This document shows positions 45,236-55,977 of a stretch of 64,000 bases of DNA, piece by piece. The first letter of the stretch is position 1. Each line of letters begins with the position of its first letter. The translations under genes were made by a program, and so were the position numbers. The notes beneath the pieces are model-generated. The model made no database searches, had not been told where the DNA came from, and saw only the letters and a program-made list of their open reading frames with translations. Source of the stretch: Thermomonas sp. (GTDB lineage Bacteria > Pseudomonadota > Gammaproteobacteria > Xanthomonadales > Xanthomonadaceae); assembly GCF_023953935.1 (NCBI RefSeq), contig NZ_JAMLIW010000003.1, positions 228,200 through 292,199 on the forward strand, given 5' to 3'.

Positions 45236-46660
45236 TCAGAACCGACCGGTCGGGTCGCTCAAGCGGGGGTCGGTCGAGGGCGGCCGGGTCGGCGTCTCCG
45301 GTGCGGTCTGCGGCAGCTCGGGACGGGTGGAATGGCCCTGGGCATCGCGAATGTCGACATAGGCCTCGCTGCGCATTTCGCGCAGGAAGCGGCCCCATTC
45401 CTCTTCCATCTTGCGACGGCCGATGGTTTCGCGAATCTGGCCACGCAGCGCATCGTTGCCGGCGGCGATCTCGCGGGACCCCGAGCGCTGCACGATGGCC
45501 CAGCCTTCGTCGGTCTTGAAGGGCGCGGAGGTCTGGCCGTCGGCAAGTGCGGCCACCTGCATGCCCAGCGCCGCGCCGTGCGAATCCGCGGTGAACCAGC
45601 CAAGGTCACCGCCGCGCAGGCGGGTGGTCTGGTCATCGGAGTTCTCGCGTGCCAGCTTGGCGAAATCGCCGCCACCGGCAAGCTGGGCGGCAATCGCGTC
45701 GATTTTGGCCTTGGCGGCATCGTCGCTGGTGTCGGCGTCGATCCGAATCAGGATCTCGCGGGCGGAATACTGGGTCACCTTTTCGCCCGCGGCCGGCACC
45801 TGGTCGCGTGCATCAACCAGCTGCAGCAGCTGGAAACCGCTGGCGCCGCGAATGGGGCCGATCACCTGGCCGGGCTGCATCTGCTGGATCGCGGTGGAGA
45901 AGGCGGGCGGAATTTCGTTGGCGCCGCGCCAGCCCAGGTCACCGCCTTCCAGGGCATTGGGGCTGTTGGAGTAGCGAACCGCAGCGGCGGCGAAGGTGAA
46001 GGTGCCGCGTTCGATCTGGTTCTTGATGCCCTCGGCTTTCTGTACTGCCGCCTGCACCTGGTCGGCGCTGGCATTGTCGGGGATGGAAATCAGGATATGC
46101 GCCAGATGGAACTGGCGAATGGCCGTGTTCGCCGCATTGGCGAGGGCGGCATCGACCTCGGCCTCGCTGACGTTGATGCGGCTCTGGGCGAAGCTCTGCT
46201 GCAGTTTCTGGCTGATGATCTCGTCGCGCAGGTTGGCCCGGAATTCGGCGGGACTCAGGCCGTCTTTGGCCACCCGTTCCAGCAACTGGGGCAAGCTGAG
46301 CCGGTTTTGCTGGGCGATGCTGTTCATCGCATTGTCGATGTCCGCATCGGTGGCGGTGATTCCGGCCGCAGTCGCACGGTCGAGTTCCAGCCGTTGCAGG
46401 ATCAACCGTTCGAGTACCTGGCGCTCGAGCACGGCCGGCGGTGGCAGCATGTTGGGGCGGTCGGCGTACTGGGCGCGGATGTTGGCGATTGCGCGTTCCA
46501 GATCGCTGCGCAGGATCACGTTGTCATCCACCACGGCGGCGATGCTCTCCACCGGCTGGATGTCGCTGGATTGTGCCAGGGCGGCCCCGGCCAACAGCAG
46601 GAGTGGCAGCAGGGCGGTGGCGAGGCGGCGCGGTTTGCACGTATGGGAAGAAAGCATCAT
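45236..46660 (-). CDS. surA: Periplasmic chaperone and peptidyl-prolyl isomerase SurA
   Basis: Main periplasmic escort for outer-membrane beta-barrel proteins, including LptD. 474 residues (E. coli 428). Signal peptide with cleavage after Ala-Leu-Ala near residue 29, an N-terminal SurA domain (about 38-180), then two parvulin domains, the first around 185-290 with Leu-Gly-Trp-Arg and the second around 300-400 with Gly-Gly-Asp-Leu-Gly-Trp. The C-terminus is Pro/Thr-rich and longer than usual. Start overlaps the lptD stop by 4 bases. Confidence 0.95.
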   Translation of the reverse strand: MMLSSHTCKPRRLATALLPLLLLAGAALAQSSDIQPVESIAAVVDDNVILRSDLERAIANIRAQYADRPNMLPPPAVLERQVLERLILQRLELDRATAAGITATDADIDNAMNSIAQQNRLSLPQLLERVAKDGLSPAEFRANLRDEIISQKLQQSFAQSRINVSEAEVDAALANAANTAIRQFHLAHILISIPDNASADQVQAAVQKAEGIKNQIERGTFTFAAAAVRYSNSPNALEGGDLGWRGANEIPPAFSTAIQQMQPGQVIGPIRGASGFQLLQLVDARDQVPAAGEKVTQYSAREILIRIDADTSDDAAKAKIDAIAAQLAGGGDFAKLARENSDDQTTRLRGGDLGWFTADSHGAALGMQVAALADGQTSAPFKTDEGWAIVQRSGSREIAAGNDALRGQIRETIGRRKMEEEWGRFLREMRSEAYVDIRDAQGHSTRPELPQTAPETPTRPPSTDPRLSDPTGRF

Positions 46661-48957
46661 GGGTTGGCGCTGGTCCGGTCCGGCGAGGGGGGTTGGCCCG
46701 TCGCAGTTTGCGGCGGAACCAGATAGAGATCATCGCGATTGTAGCCGAGGATGGCCCGGCGCAACGTGCTGCGGGTGTCCTGACCGGCTCCGCCAAGGCC
46801 CTTGAGCTCGATTTCCAGCATCAAGGTGTTGTCGAGGCGACCATCGCGGTTGCGCATGTAGCGGCGGCCGACCAGCCGGACGGCGACGCAGCAGCTGTCC
46901 CACTGCACGCCGACCAGGCTTTCCAGGGTCTTGCGGTCGCGCAGCGAGTAATAGTGGCGTCCGACCAGGCTCCAGGTCGGATTGATCGGGTACAGGAAGG
47001 AGAAGTCCACCTGTTCCAGCAGGGTGCGGCGGTAGCGGTAGGACAGGTTGATCACGCCGTCGTTCGGGAACAGGTAGCGGGCGCGCAGGCTGGCCAGATC
47101 GGTGTGGCGGAACTTGGGATCGCGCTGGTAGGAGGCGCCGATGGTCCAGCGGTCGGTGGGCGCGTAGTTCACGTCGGCCACCCACGCCGAGCGACCCTGC
47201 TGGGTGATCGGTTCACCGGGCAGGCGCACCCGCGAGTCGCGGAAGTAGCGGATTTGGCCGAGACTGGCGGAAAAGCGCTCGCGTCCGTCCGCTTCGCGGA
47301 TCATCCGGGTACTGACGGCCAGGGTCAGCTGGTTGGCATCGGCTTGGCGGTCGGCGCCGGAATAGCGGTTGTCGCGGAACAGCTGCGGCCAGCTGAAGGT
47401 CATGGGCTGGGTGTCGAACACCGGCATGTCGCTCTGGTCGGTGTAGGGCACGTTCAGGTAATACAGCCGCGGCTCGATTGTCTGCAGGTAGCTGCGACCC
47501 TTGGCTTGGACCTGGCGGTCGAAGAACAGTCCGGCGTCCAGGCTGAAGATCGACTGCCCGCGCGAAGGCGAGGCGCTGCCGAGGGCTTGGGCCAGGGCGT
47601 GGTCCAGCGTGTAGCCGGTCTGGCGGAAGGCGAGGGTCGGACGCAGGAACCAGGCGTTGCCTTCGAGCGGAACGCTGATCCACGGCTTGAGGTCGAACCG
47701 GGTGCCGGCCGGGAACAGCGGATGATGGAAGCGCACGGCTTCGGCGTCGATGCCGAAGCGCACCGGGCCGGCGCCCAGCGGGCGCTCCCAATGGGCAGCG
47801 GCGCGCGGCATCCGGTCGTAGGGCAGGACCCAATCATTGAGCGTGTAATCGGCCAGTTGCCAGTGGTCGGCGCTGAGCGAAACCGTCCAGTTTGACCCGC
47901 GGCCGTACAAGCCGACCGCGCTGTAGGCCGTGGACTGTGACAGGCCCTCGATGCTGTTGCTGAAGTCCTCGAAATAGCGCGGGTCGCTGATCCAGTTGAC
48001 GTTGGCGCGGGCCTGCCAATGGTCGTCGATGTCCTGGTGGGCGTCGAAATGCACCCGCCAGCGGTTGCGGTCACGCAGCCGGTCATGCGGCATCCACAGG
48101 GCATCGAAAGTCCCTTGGCCGCGCTCCTCGAGGTAGCGGAACTGGGTGCTCAGCAAGGTGCCGCGACGGGACATGAACCGTGGGCTGATGGTCATGTCAC
48201 GGTTCGGCGCCAGATTCAGGTAGATCGGCTGGGCCCAGTCGAGGCCGTTGCGGCCAGAGTTGGAAATCTTCGGGTAGAGCAGACCGCTGCGGCGGCGATC
48301 GTCGGTGGGGAACATCAGCCACGGCAGGTACAGCACCGGGATCTTGCCCAGTTTGAGGCTGGCGCCGTGGGCGGTGGCCATGCCGGTGGTCTGGTTGATG
48401 TCGATCCGGCGCGCGCTCAGCTCCCAGTGGCGCGCTTCCGGCGCGCAGGTCGAATAGGTCGCGCCGTACAGGCTGCCGGTATCTCCGGTCAGGTTGGCGC
48501 TTTTGGCGGTGCCGTTGCCGCGCCGCGACAGCAGCTGGTAGCGGATGTCCTCGAGCGTATGGGTGTCGGTGTTCTGGTTGCCCTCGGCGCGGTCGGCACG
48601 CAGGCGCAGCCCCGGGGCCTGATAGCGGATGTTGCCTTCGGCGGTGTAGCGGCCTTGTTCCTGGTCGTAGGTGATTTCGTCCGCGCCCATGAACTGGGCG
48701 CCGCTGCGCATGGTCACGTTGCCACGGAAAATCGGGTTCGCGTCGGTGCCGGTGAGCTGGTCGCCCTCGATGTCGGTGGCTTGACCCTTGCTGTCGATGT
48801 CCAGACCTTCCGGCGCCTGCAGCGCTTCGGCGAACTGCGGGATCACGTCAACGATCGGGCACAGGCCCCAATTCTGCGGGCTGTCGTCGCGGGCCTGCGC
48901 TTGCAACGACAGGCCGATCAGCAGGGGCAGGGCAAGAAGGCGCGGGGCTGGGCGCAC
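46657..48957 (-). CDS. lptD: LPS-assembly protein LptD
   Basis: Outer-membrane beta-barrel that inserts LPS into the outer leaflet with LptE. 766 residues from GTG 48957 with a signal peptide cleaved after Gln-Ala-Gln-Ala near residue 22. A periplasmic beta-jellyroll (OstA, about 60-200) precedes the barrel. Four cysteines, C33, C171, C689 and C690, fit the disulfide pattern needed for LptD maturation. Many Trp/Tyr-rich alternating strands follow. It leads the lptD-surA-pdxA-csaA-rsmA-apaG-apaH cluster. Confidence 0.95.
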   Translation of the reverse strand: MRPAPRLLALPLLIGLSLQAQARDDSPQNWGLCPIVDVIPQFAEALQAPEGLDIDSKGQATDIEGDQLTGTDANPIFRGNVTMRSGAQFMGADEITYDQEQGRYTAEGNIRYQAPGLRLRADRAEGNQNTDTHTLEDIRYQLLSRRGNGTAKSANLTGDTGSLYGATYSTCAPEARHWELSARRIDINQTTGMATAHGASLKLGKIPVLYLPWLMFPTDDRRRSGLLYPKISNSGRNGLDWAQPIYLNLAPNRDMTISPRFMSRRGTLLSTQFRYLEERGQGTFDALWMPHDRLRDRNRWRVHFDAHQDIDDHWQARANVNWISDPRYFEDFSNSIEGLSQSTAYSAVGLYGRGSNWTVSLSADHWQLADYTLNDWVLPYDRMPRAAAHWERPLGAGPVRFGIDAEAVRFHHPLFPAGTRFDLKPWISVPLEGNAWFLRPTLAFRQTGYTLDHALAQALGSASPSRGQSIFSLDAGLFFDRQVQAKGRSYLQTIEPRLYYLNVPYTDQSDMPVFDTQPMTFSWPQLFRDNRYSGADRQADANQLTLAVSTRMIREADGRERFSASLGQIRYFRDSRVRLPGEPITQQGRSAWVADVNYAPTDRWTIGASYQRDPKFRHTDLASLRARYLFPNDGVINLSYRYRRTLLEQVDFSFLYPINPTWSLVGRHYYSLRDRKTLESLVGVQWDSCCVAVRLVGRRYMRNRDGRLDNTLMLEIELKGLGGAGQDTRSTLRRAILGYNRDDLYLVPPQTATGQPPSPDRTSANP

Positions 48958-49046
48958 GGGGCAGTCACAGGCGAAAACAAGCCGCTAGCTTGCCGGAACC
49001 GGCGGGTTGCGGCAAACCCCGGCCTCGCCGAATCGCGCGACTGCGT

Positions 49047-49987
<941 letters not shown>

Positions 49988-49991
<4 letters not shown>

Positions 49992-50554
49992 GGGGCCGCG
50001 GGTCGGCGCCGGCGTTCGTGGTTCCACATCACTTCGCCATGGCCGGAGGCCAGCGCCAGCACCCGTGCCAGCACGAACAAAAGGTCCGACAGCCGGTTGA
50101 GGTAGCGCCGCGGCTGCGGCCGGATCTCCTCGGCCTGCGCCAGGGTGACGGTGGCCCGCTCGGCCCGGCGCACCACGGTGCGGGCAACGTGGCAGCGCGC
50201 CGAGGCTTCGCCGCCGCCGGGCAGGATGAATTCCTTGAGGTACGGCAGGCCCGCGTTGTAGTGATCAAGCTGGTGTTCCAGCGCTTCGACGTCGGCGTCG
50301 AAAATCGCCTCCGAACCCGGGATGCACAGCTCGCCGCCCAGATCGAACAATTGGTGTTGGATATGGATCAGCAGTTCGCGCACGTCGTCTTGCAGCTCGG
50401 CCTGGAGCAGCAGGCCGATCGCGCAGTTGGCTTCGTCCACGGTGCCGAACGCTTCGACCCGCAGGGAATCCTTGGCCACCCGCGAACCGTCACCCAGGCC
50501 GGTGGTGCCGTCATCACCGGTGCGGGTGTAGATCTTGCTGAGTCGATTGCCCAT
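49988..50554 (-). CDS. PduO-type cob(I)yrinic acid a,c-diamide/cob(I)alamin adenosyltransferase
   Basis: Adenosylates Co(I) corrinoids to make coenzyme B12. 188 residues, trimeric helical-bundle family. Signatures: Thr-Arg-Thr-Gly-Asp-Asp-Gly-Thr-Thr-Gly-Leu-Gly-Asp-Gly near 10-23, Gly-Thr-Val-Asp-Glu-Ala-Asn, and Arg-Thr-Val-Val-Arg-Arg-Ala-Glu-Arg with Tyr-Leu-Asn-Arg-Leu-Ser-Asp-Leu-Leu-Phe in the last helices. No B12 synthesis genes are nearby, so it probably activates salvaged corrinoids. No cobalamin riboswitch was seen upstream. Confidence 0.92.
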
Positions 50555-50614
50555 GCCTTGTGTACCGGCGCTCCGCCTTGGCTGAAGTCGATTGGAAACG
50601 CCCGGTGGCGACGC

Positions 50615-51181
50615 TTAAGCGGTCTGCGCGCGCAGCGCCGGATGGCGGTTGCGCAACAGCTCAAAGCCACCGAACAGCAGCGCCGAATAGAACAGGGTGC
50701 CGGCGACGGTCCACTGGAAGAAGGGGATGCCGGCAATGTAGGCCGCCGCCAGGCCCGCACCTGTCTGCGGATACAGCGCCCCACCCAGCCAGGTGCCGAA
50801 GTTGGTGACGAGGAAGAACAACACCGAGCCGGCCAGCGAATAGCCGAGCACGCGGCCGCCGCTGACCTTGCCGCGCAGGCCGAAGCCGAGCAGGGTGGAC
50901 AGGGCGATGCAGGCGTACACCATCAGGTAGCCGGCGCTGGCGAAGTAGCTCCAGTAGATCCCGCCGTTCACCAGCCCAAGCACGAGGTCGGAAGCGAACA
51001 TCGCCAGCAGTGGCACCACCAGCGCCCAGCCGCGCGGAATGAAGTAGGCGCCGCCGAACAGTGCGACCGCTTCGATCGGCGAGAAGTTCGGCGGATGCGG
51101 GATCACCCGGCTCAGGGCGGCCGCGAAGATCAGCGCGGCGAGGATCAGGGGGGCGGCAGCGAGCGTGGCGGGGCGATTCAT
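50615..51181 (-). CDS. DUF6580-like integral membrane protein
   Basis: Hydrophobic protein of 188 residues (ATG 51181) with about six helices. Distinctive segments are Pro-His-Pro-Pro-Asn-Phe-Ser-Pro-Ile-Glu-Ala, Met-Phe-Ala-Ser-Asp-Leu-Val-Leu-Gly, Thr-Asn-Phe-Gly-Thr-Trp-Leu-Gly and Tyr-Pro-Gln-Thr; I match these to DUF6580 from memory. Size and topology resemble S-components of ECF vitamin transporters, and it sits 60 bases upstream of the corrinoid adenosyltransferase on the same strand. A corrinoid or vitamin transport role is therefore a hypothesis only. Confidence 0.7.
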   Translation of the reverse strand: MNRPATLAAAPLILAALIFAAALSRVIPHPPNFSPIEAVALFGGAYFIPRGWALVVPLLAMFASDLVLGLVNGGIYWSYFASAGYLMVYACIALSTLLGFGLRGKVSGGRVLGYSLAGSVLFFLVTNFGTWLGGALYPQTGAGLAAAYIAGIPFFQWTVAGTLFYSALLFGGFELLRNRHPALRAQTA

Positions 51182-51243
51182 GGCGGCAAGAAAATCACGA
51201 CGACGGAGTCGCAAGCATAGCGCAACCACCCCCGGACTCGGCG

Positions 51244-52332
51244 TCAATCGTGCCGTCGCCGCGGCAACGCTTCATTGCGGGTCGTGATGGGGGTGGCGAA
51301 AACGGTGATCTCCTCGCGGTCGTGGTAGAGCTGGCGGGCGCGGATGGTCAGGGGTTTTTGCGCCTGCTGGGCGAACAGGTCGAGGCACAGGGCGGTTTCC
51401 TGCCAGCGCTTCTTCATCGGCAGTTTCAGGTTGAAGATCGTGTGCCGGCACCAGCCTTCACGCAGCCAGGTGGCCATCCGCTCGGCCACCCGGCGCGGTT
51501 GCTCCACCATGTCGCAGACCATCCAGTCCAGCGGGTGCGGCGGTTGCCAGGAAAAGCCGTCGGCGCGCAGGTGCTGCACCAGGCCGGTGTCGAGCACGCT
51601 CTGCCGCAGCGGGCCATTGTCGACCGCGGTCACCCGCAGGCGGTGGTGGGTCAGCACCCAGCTCCAGCCGCCGGGGGCGGCGCCGAGGTCGGCGGCGACC
51701 ATGCCTTCCTTCAGCAGGCGGGCGCGCTCCTCCGCATCCAGCAGCACCAGCAGGGCTTCTTCGAGCTTGAGTGCCGAGCGCGAGGGTGCATCCTTGTGCG
51801 TCTTCAGGCGCGGGATGCCGAGCGGCCACGGCGCACTGTCGGCGGCCACGCTGCGCGCCAGCAGGGCGTGATCGCCGGCGAGCACGCACACATGCAGGCG
51901 CGGCAGGCCGGGGTTGTCCTTGGCGGTCAGCAAGCCCGCCTTGCGCAGGGCCGACCGCAACGCATTGCCAAGGCTGCGTGCCAGCCCGGCCAGCGGTTTG
52001 CCGGCCTCACTGTCCGGGTATTCCATGACCAATTCGCCGAAGCGCCCGCCCTCGGCCAGCGCCGCCAGCATGGGAGTGATGCGGTCGTTCGGGTCGAGCC
52101 CGGGCAACTCGGCCAGCAGGCGCAATTTCTGCCGCGCGAAAATCAGGGTGGAGAACGGCAGCGCGCGATCCAGCGTCGCGCCGTCCGCGCACAGGAACAG
52201 CACATGCCCCGCGTCGCGCTCGGTGCGCGCGTAGCCGGCAATCCCGGCCATCGCCGCGCGTTCGGTCAGCTCGGCCGCCAGCTCCGGCTCGAAGCCCTGG
52301 CGGCAGTAGCACAGCAGGCCGGTTGCGGTCAT
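51244..52332 (-). CDS. rlmM: 23S rRNA 2'-O-ribose C2498 methyltransferase RlmM
   Basis: SAM-dependent methylation of C2498 in 23S rRNA. ATG 52332 (Met-Thr-Ala-Thr-Gly-Leu-Leu-Cys-Tyr-Cys-Arg-Gln-Gly-Phe-Glu) gives 362 residues; E. coli 366. An N-terminal THUMP domain precedes a Rossmann methyltransferase with Ala-Asp-Leu-Gly-Ala-Ala-Pro-Gly-Gly-Trp-Ser and Asp-Trp-Met-Val-Cys-Asp-Met. The catalytic Lys lies in Phe-Asn-Leu-Lys-Leu-Pro-Met-Lys. The extended upstream frame is a shadow of the deaminase gene. Confidence 0.94.
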   Translation of the reverse strand: MTATGLLCYCRQGFEPELAAELTERAAMAGIAGYARTERDAGHVLFLCADGATLDRALPFSTLIFARQKLRLLAELPGLDPNDRITPMLAALAEGGRFGELVMEYPDSEAGKPLAGLARSLGNALRSALRKAGLLTAKDNPGLPRLHVCVLAGDHALLARSVAADSAPWPLGIPRLKTHKDAPSRSALKLEEALLVLLDAEERARLLKEGMVAADLGAAPGGWSWVLTHHRLRVTAVDNGPLRQSVLDTGLVQHLRADGFSWQPPHPLDWMVCDMVEQPRRVAERMATWLREGWCRHTIFNLKLPMKKRWQETALCLDLFAQQAQKPLTIRARQLYHDREEITVFATPITTRNEALPRRRHD

Positions 52333-52357
52333 GAGACGGGTGACGGCTGGCGCGGGA

Positions 52358-52927
52358 TCAATAGTTCGGCCCGCCCAGTTCGCCGTAGGCCTTGAGCACT
52401 TCGCGGGCGGTGTCACGCTCGACGTCGCGCACGACTTCGATTCCGCGCTTGTTGAGCTCACCCACCCAATCCGCCGGCAATGGGCCTTCGTCGAACGCAG
52501 TCAGCGCCATCACGTCTTCGGCGCGCGCGCCGATCAGCAGGCGGTCGATGCCGGCCCACATCGTCGCGCCGTAGCACTGGCAGCAGGGCTGGGCCGAGGT
52601 CGCCAGCGTCACCGGGCCGCCCAGCGCGTTGAGGCGGAACTGCTGCAGGCGCTGCTGGGCCAGCATGTAGGCCATGGTTTCGGCGTGCGCCAGCGAACAG
52701 CTCTGGCGCACCACGCGGTTGACGCCCACGGCGATCAGCTGGTCCTGCGCGCTGAACACCGCGGCGCCGAACGGGCCGCCGCTCTGGCGCTCGATATTGC
52801 GCCTGGACAATTCGATGGCGAAGCCGACCTTGGCGGCATCGGTGCTGAAATCGCGCCCGCCCACATCCAGTTCCAGCACCCAGATCGGCAGAGTGATATG
52901 CAGCTGTGCAGGCAGGGGCATCGGCAT
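52358..52927 (-). CDS. Nucleoside/guanine deaminase-like protein (CDA fold)
   Basis: Zinc-dependent cytidine-deaminase-superfamily protein of 189 residues. Catalytic His-Ala-Glu lies in Leu-Ala-His-Ala-Glu-Thr and the two zinc cysteines in Pro-Cys-Cys-Gln-Cys-Tyr-Gly-Ala. Gly-Gly-Pro-Phe-Gly-Ala-Ala-Val lies upstream, as in guanine and tRNA-adenosine deaminases. The longer N-terminus and C-terminal helix suit guanine deaminase (GuaD-like) rather than TadA. Substrate is not proven. It is 6 bases downstream of glnS. Confidence 0.8.
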   Translation of the reverse strand: MPMPLPAQLHITLPIWVLELDVGGRDFSTDAAKVGFAIELSRRNIERQSGGPFGAAVFSAQDQLIAVGVNRVVRQSCSLAHAETMAYMLAQQRLQQFRLNALGGPVTLATSAQPCCQCYGATMWAGIDRLLIGARAEDVMALTAFDEGPLPADWVGELNKRGIEVVRDVERDTAREVLKAYGELGGPNY

Positions 52928-52933
52928 GCGTGA

Positions 52934-54703
52934 TTACACCTTCTGCGCCCAGGTGTCGCGCAGCGTCACGCTGCGGTTGAACACCGGCGCGTCGGCCTTG
53001 TGGTCGTAACGGTCGGCGACGAAGTAGCCCAGCCGCTCGAACTGGAAACTCTGTTCCGGCGCGGCGCGGGCGGCTTCCGGCTCCACGTAGGCGGTGACCA
53101 CCTTGCGCGAATCCGGGTTCAGATGATCGACGAAGGTCTTGCCGTCTGCATCGCTGTCCGGATCGGGCACCCGGAACAGGCGGTCGTACAAGCGCACTTC
53201 GGCGGCCACGGCGTGGCGAGCGCTGACCCAGTGGATGGTGCCCTTGACCTTGCGGTTGGCGCCTTCCATGCCGGGACGCGACTCCAGATCCAGCGTGCAG
53301 CGCAGCTCGGTCACGCGGCCGTCGGCATCCTTGATCGCTTCGTCGCAGCGGATGATGCCGGCCCCGCGCAGGCGCACTTCGCCGCCCAGGGTGAGGCGCT
53401 TGAAGCCCTTCGGCGGCACTTCCTCGAAGTCCTCGCGCTCGATCCACAGCTCGCGCCCGAACGGGATGTCGCGCATGCCCTGCGCGTCGTCCTTGGGGTG
53501 GTTGGAGAAACGCAGCATTTCCGTGTGCGCGGCGTCGAGGTTGGCAAGCACCACTTTGAGTGGTTCGAGTACCGCCATCCGCCGCGGCGCGTGCGCGTCC
53601 AGATCGTCGCGCAGCGCGCCTTCGAGGATGGAGATGTCCAGCAATGAATTCTGTTTGCTGATGCCGACGCGCTCGACCATCAGCTTCAGCGCGGAGGCGG
53701 TGTAGCCGCGGCGACGGATGCCCTGCAGGGTGGGCATGCGCGGATCGTCCCAGCCGTCCACCAGTTTGTCGGTGACCAGCTGCATCAATTTGCGCTTGCT
53801 CATCACCAGATAATTGAAATTGAGCCGCGAGAACTCGATCTGGCGCGGCTTGGCGGCTTCCTTCGGCAGACCCTTGGTGGCCAGCGGTTCCAGCAGCTCG
53901 GGGTGGCCGGCCAGATCCACGTTGTCCACGCACCAGTCGTACAGCGGGCGGTGGTCTTCGAACTCCAGCGTGCACAGCGAGTGGGTGATGCCTTCAATGG
54001 CATCGCCCAGCGCGTGCGCCATGTCGTACATCGGATAGATCGGCCACTCGCTGCCGGTGTTCTGGTGTTCGACGTGCTTGATCCGGTACAGCGCCGGGTC
54101 GCGCAGGTTCATGTTCCCGCTTTGCATGTCGATCCTGGCGCGCAGGGTGCGCGCGCCGTCCGGGAATTCGCCGGCGCGCATGCGGCGGAACAGGTCGAGG
54201 TTTTCCTCGACGCTGCGCTCGCGGAAGGGCGAGTTGCGTCCGGGCTCGGTCAGCGTGCCGCGGTATTCGCGCACCTGTTCCTGCGACAGGTCGCAGACGA
54301 ACGCCTTGCCGTCCTTGATGAGTTTTTCGCAGGCTAGGTAATACACGCCGAAGTAGTCCGAGGCGTGGCGCAGGCTGTGCCAGTCGAAGCCCAGCCAGCG
54401 CACGTCGTCCTGGATCGCGCGCACGTACTCGGGGTCTTCACGCGCGGGGTTGGTGTCGTCCAGGCGCAGGTTGCAGACCCCGCCGAATTCGGCGGCGATG
54501 CCGAAGTCCAGACAGATCGCCTTGGCGTGGCCGATATGCAGATAGCCGTTGGGCTCCGGTGGGAAGCGGGTCTTGATCGCACCGTGTTTGCCGCTGGCCA
54601 GGTCCTCGCGGACGATCTGGCGGATGAAGTCGGTGCGGACGGGGGCGTCGGTGGCTTCAGGAAGTTGAGAGGACACGGGCGGATGGGCTGTGAAGGCGAC
54701 CAT
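52934..54703 (-). CDS. glnS: Glutaminyl-tRNA synthetase
   Basis: Class I aminoacyl-tRNA synthetase, 589 residues including a 20-residue N-terminal extension relative to E. coli. HIGH motif: [14 protein letters not shown]. KMSKS variant: Val-Met-Ser-Lys-Arg-Lys. C-terminal anticodon-binding beta-barrels are present. The presence of GlnRS means direct charging of tRNA-Gln. ATG 54703 is used; divergent DUF2007 gene starts 72 bases away. Confidence 0.96.
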   Translation of the reverse strand: MVAFTAHPPVSSQLPEATDAPVRTDFIRQIVREDLASGKHGAIKTRFPPEPNGYLHIGHAKAICLDFGIAAEFGGVCNLRLDDTNPAREDPEYVRAIQDDVRWLGFDWHSLRHASDYFGVYYLACEKLIKDGKAFVCDLSQEQVREYRGTLTEPGRNSPFRERSVEENLDLFRRMRAGEFPDGARTLRARIDMQSGNMNLRDPALYRIKHVEHQNTGSEWPIYPMYDMAHALGDAIEGITHSLCTLEFEDHRPLYDWCVDNVDLAGHPELLEPLATKGLPKEAAKPRQIEFSRLNFNYLVMSKRKLMQLVTDKLVDGWDDPRMPTLQGIRRRGYTASALKLMVERVGISKQNSLLDISILEGALRDDLDAHAPRRMAVLEPLKVVLANLDAAHTEMLRFSNHPKDDAQGMRDIPFGRELWIEREDFEEVPPKGFKRLTLGGEVRLRGAGIIRCDEAIKDADGRVTELRCTLDLESRPGMEGANRKVKGTIHWVSARHAVAAEVRLYDRLFRVPDPDSDADGKTFVDHLNPDSRKVVTAYVEPEAARAAPEQSFQFERLGYFVADRYDHKADAPVFNRSVTLRDTWAQKV

Positions 54704-54775
54704 CTAGTCTAGCGGACAGGCAGCGCGGCGGTGTTCCCTTCCGGCCTTGACATCGACCTTGCTAGGCTGCCGCCC

Positions 54776-55045
54776 ATGCGCAGCGTCTATGTGGCCGAAA
54801 ATCTGATCGATGCCCATCTGGTGAAGCACGCGCTGGAGGCCGAGGGCATCCCGGCCTGGGTGCGCGGGGAAGCTTTGACCGGCGGCATCGGCGAGCTGGG
54901 CGTATTCGGTCTGGTCGGCGTGATGGTTCCGGATCTGGCGGTACCGCGGGCGCGTCAGATCATTGCCGAACTGCATCTTGGCGAACAGCCGGGCGCCGTC
55001 GCGCCGGAGGCCGACGAAGGCCTGCCTGGCGCATTGCCGGCCTGA
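54776..55045 (+). CDS. DUF2007-family small protein
   Basis: Soluble protein of 89 residues from ATG 54776. The N-terminal Met-Arg-Ser-Val-Tyr-Val-Ala-Glu-Asn-Leu-Ile-Asp-Ala-His-Leu-Val is followed by Gly-Ile-Pro-Ala-Trp-Val-Arg-Gly, the typical ferredoxin-like putative signal-transducing domain (DUF2007). The C-terminus is acidic and Gly/Ala-rich. Function unknown. It stands alone between glnS (divergent) and oxyR (convergent). Confidence 0.8.
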   Translation: MRSVYVAENLIDAHLVKHALEAEGIPAWVRGEALTGGIGELGVFGLVGVMVPDLAVPRARQIIAELHLGEQPGAVAPEADEGLPGALPA

Positions 55046-55068
55046 CCCTGCCGGAGGGCTTGCTGCGA

Positions 55069-55974
55069 TCAACCGGCGCGCAGCAGCGGTGTCACCTTGC
55101 CGGCGATGTCCTGGCCGATCTTGCCGAGAAAATCGTCGAGCGCCGAAGATTTGCGCCAGACCAGCGCAATCCGGCGGCTGGGCGCGGGTTTGCGGAACTT
55201 CACGAGCTGCAGGCCGGACGGCTGGACGATCGGTTCAAGCACCGACAGCAATGGCAACAGGGTCACGCCGACGCCGGAGGCCACCATCTGCCGCAGGGTT
55301 TCCAGACTGGTGGCGCGGAAACCCGGCGTTTCGTGGGCGCCGGCCAGGCGGCACACGTCCAGCGCCTGATCGCGCAGGCAGTGGCCGTCTTCCAGCAGCA
55401 GCAGGCTTTCCTTGTCCAGCGATTCGACGGTCAGGGTCTTGTGCGCGGCCAGCGGATGGCCCTCAGGCGCGGCCAGCCGGAAGGGTTCTTCGAACAGGAA
55501 CTGCGCGTGCAGCCGGTCGTCGTGGATGGGCAATGCGAGCAGGGCAGCGTCCAGCGCGCCGTCGCGCAGGCGCTGCAGCAGGATGTCGCTTTTCTCCTCG
55601 GTCAGCAGCAGCTCGAGCCCGGGATAGCGTGCGTGCAATTCCGGCACCACGTGCGGCAGCAGATAAGGCGCCAGCGTCGGAAACACGCCCAGCCGCAGTC
55701 GGCCGACCTCCGGGTTGATGCAGCGCCGCGCCGCCTCGCGCAGTTCTTCGACCTCGGCCAGGATCCGGCGCGCGCGCTGGGCCGCGTCCTGTCCGGCCGC
55801 GGTCAACATCACCCGCCGCGGCGCGCGTTCGACCAGCTTCACACCCAGCTCTTCCTCCAGCTTCATGATCTGGGCGGACAGGGTCGGTTGGCTGATGAAG
55901 CAGGCCTTGGCGGCTTTGCCGAAGTGGCGCAGGTCGCCCAGGGCCACCAGATATTTCAGATCGCGCAGGTTCAT
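55069..55974 (-). CDS. oxyR: Hydrogen peroxide sensor and transcription factor OxyR
   Basis: LysR-type regulator activated by a reversible disulfide. 301 residues. N-terminal winged helix with Ser-Gln-Pro-Thr-Leu-Ser-Ala-Gln-Ile. The redox cysteines are C199 and C208 in Glu-Asp-Gly-His-Cys-Leu-Arg-Asp-Gln-Ala-Leu-Asp-Val-Cys, the same numbering as E. coli OxyR. It begins 3 bases after ahpF, so it is cotranscribed with its target, as in Xanthomonas (ahpF-oxyR). Confidence 0.97.
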   Translation of the reverse strand: MNLRDLKYLVALGDLRHFGKAAKACFISQPTLSAQIMKLEEELGVKLVERAPRRVMLTAAGQDAAQRARRILAEVEELREAARRCINPEVGRLRLGVFPTLAPYLLPHVVPELHARYPGLELLLTEEKSDILLQRLRDGALDAALLALPIHDDRLHAQFLFEEPFRLAAPEGHPLAAHKTLTVESLDKESLLLLEDGHCLRDQALDVCRLAGAHETPGFRATSLETLRQMVASGVGVTLLPLLSVLEPIVQPSGLQLVKFRKPAPSRRIALVWRKSSALDDFLGKIGQDIAGKVTPLLRAG

Positions 55975-55977
55975 GGT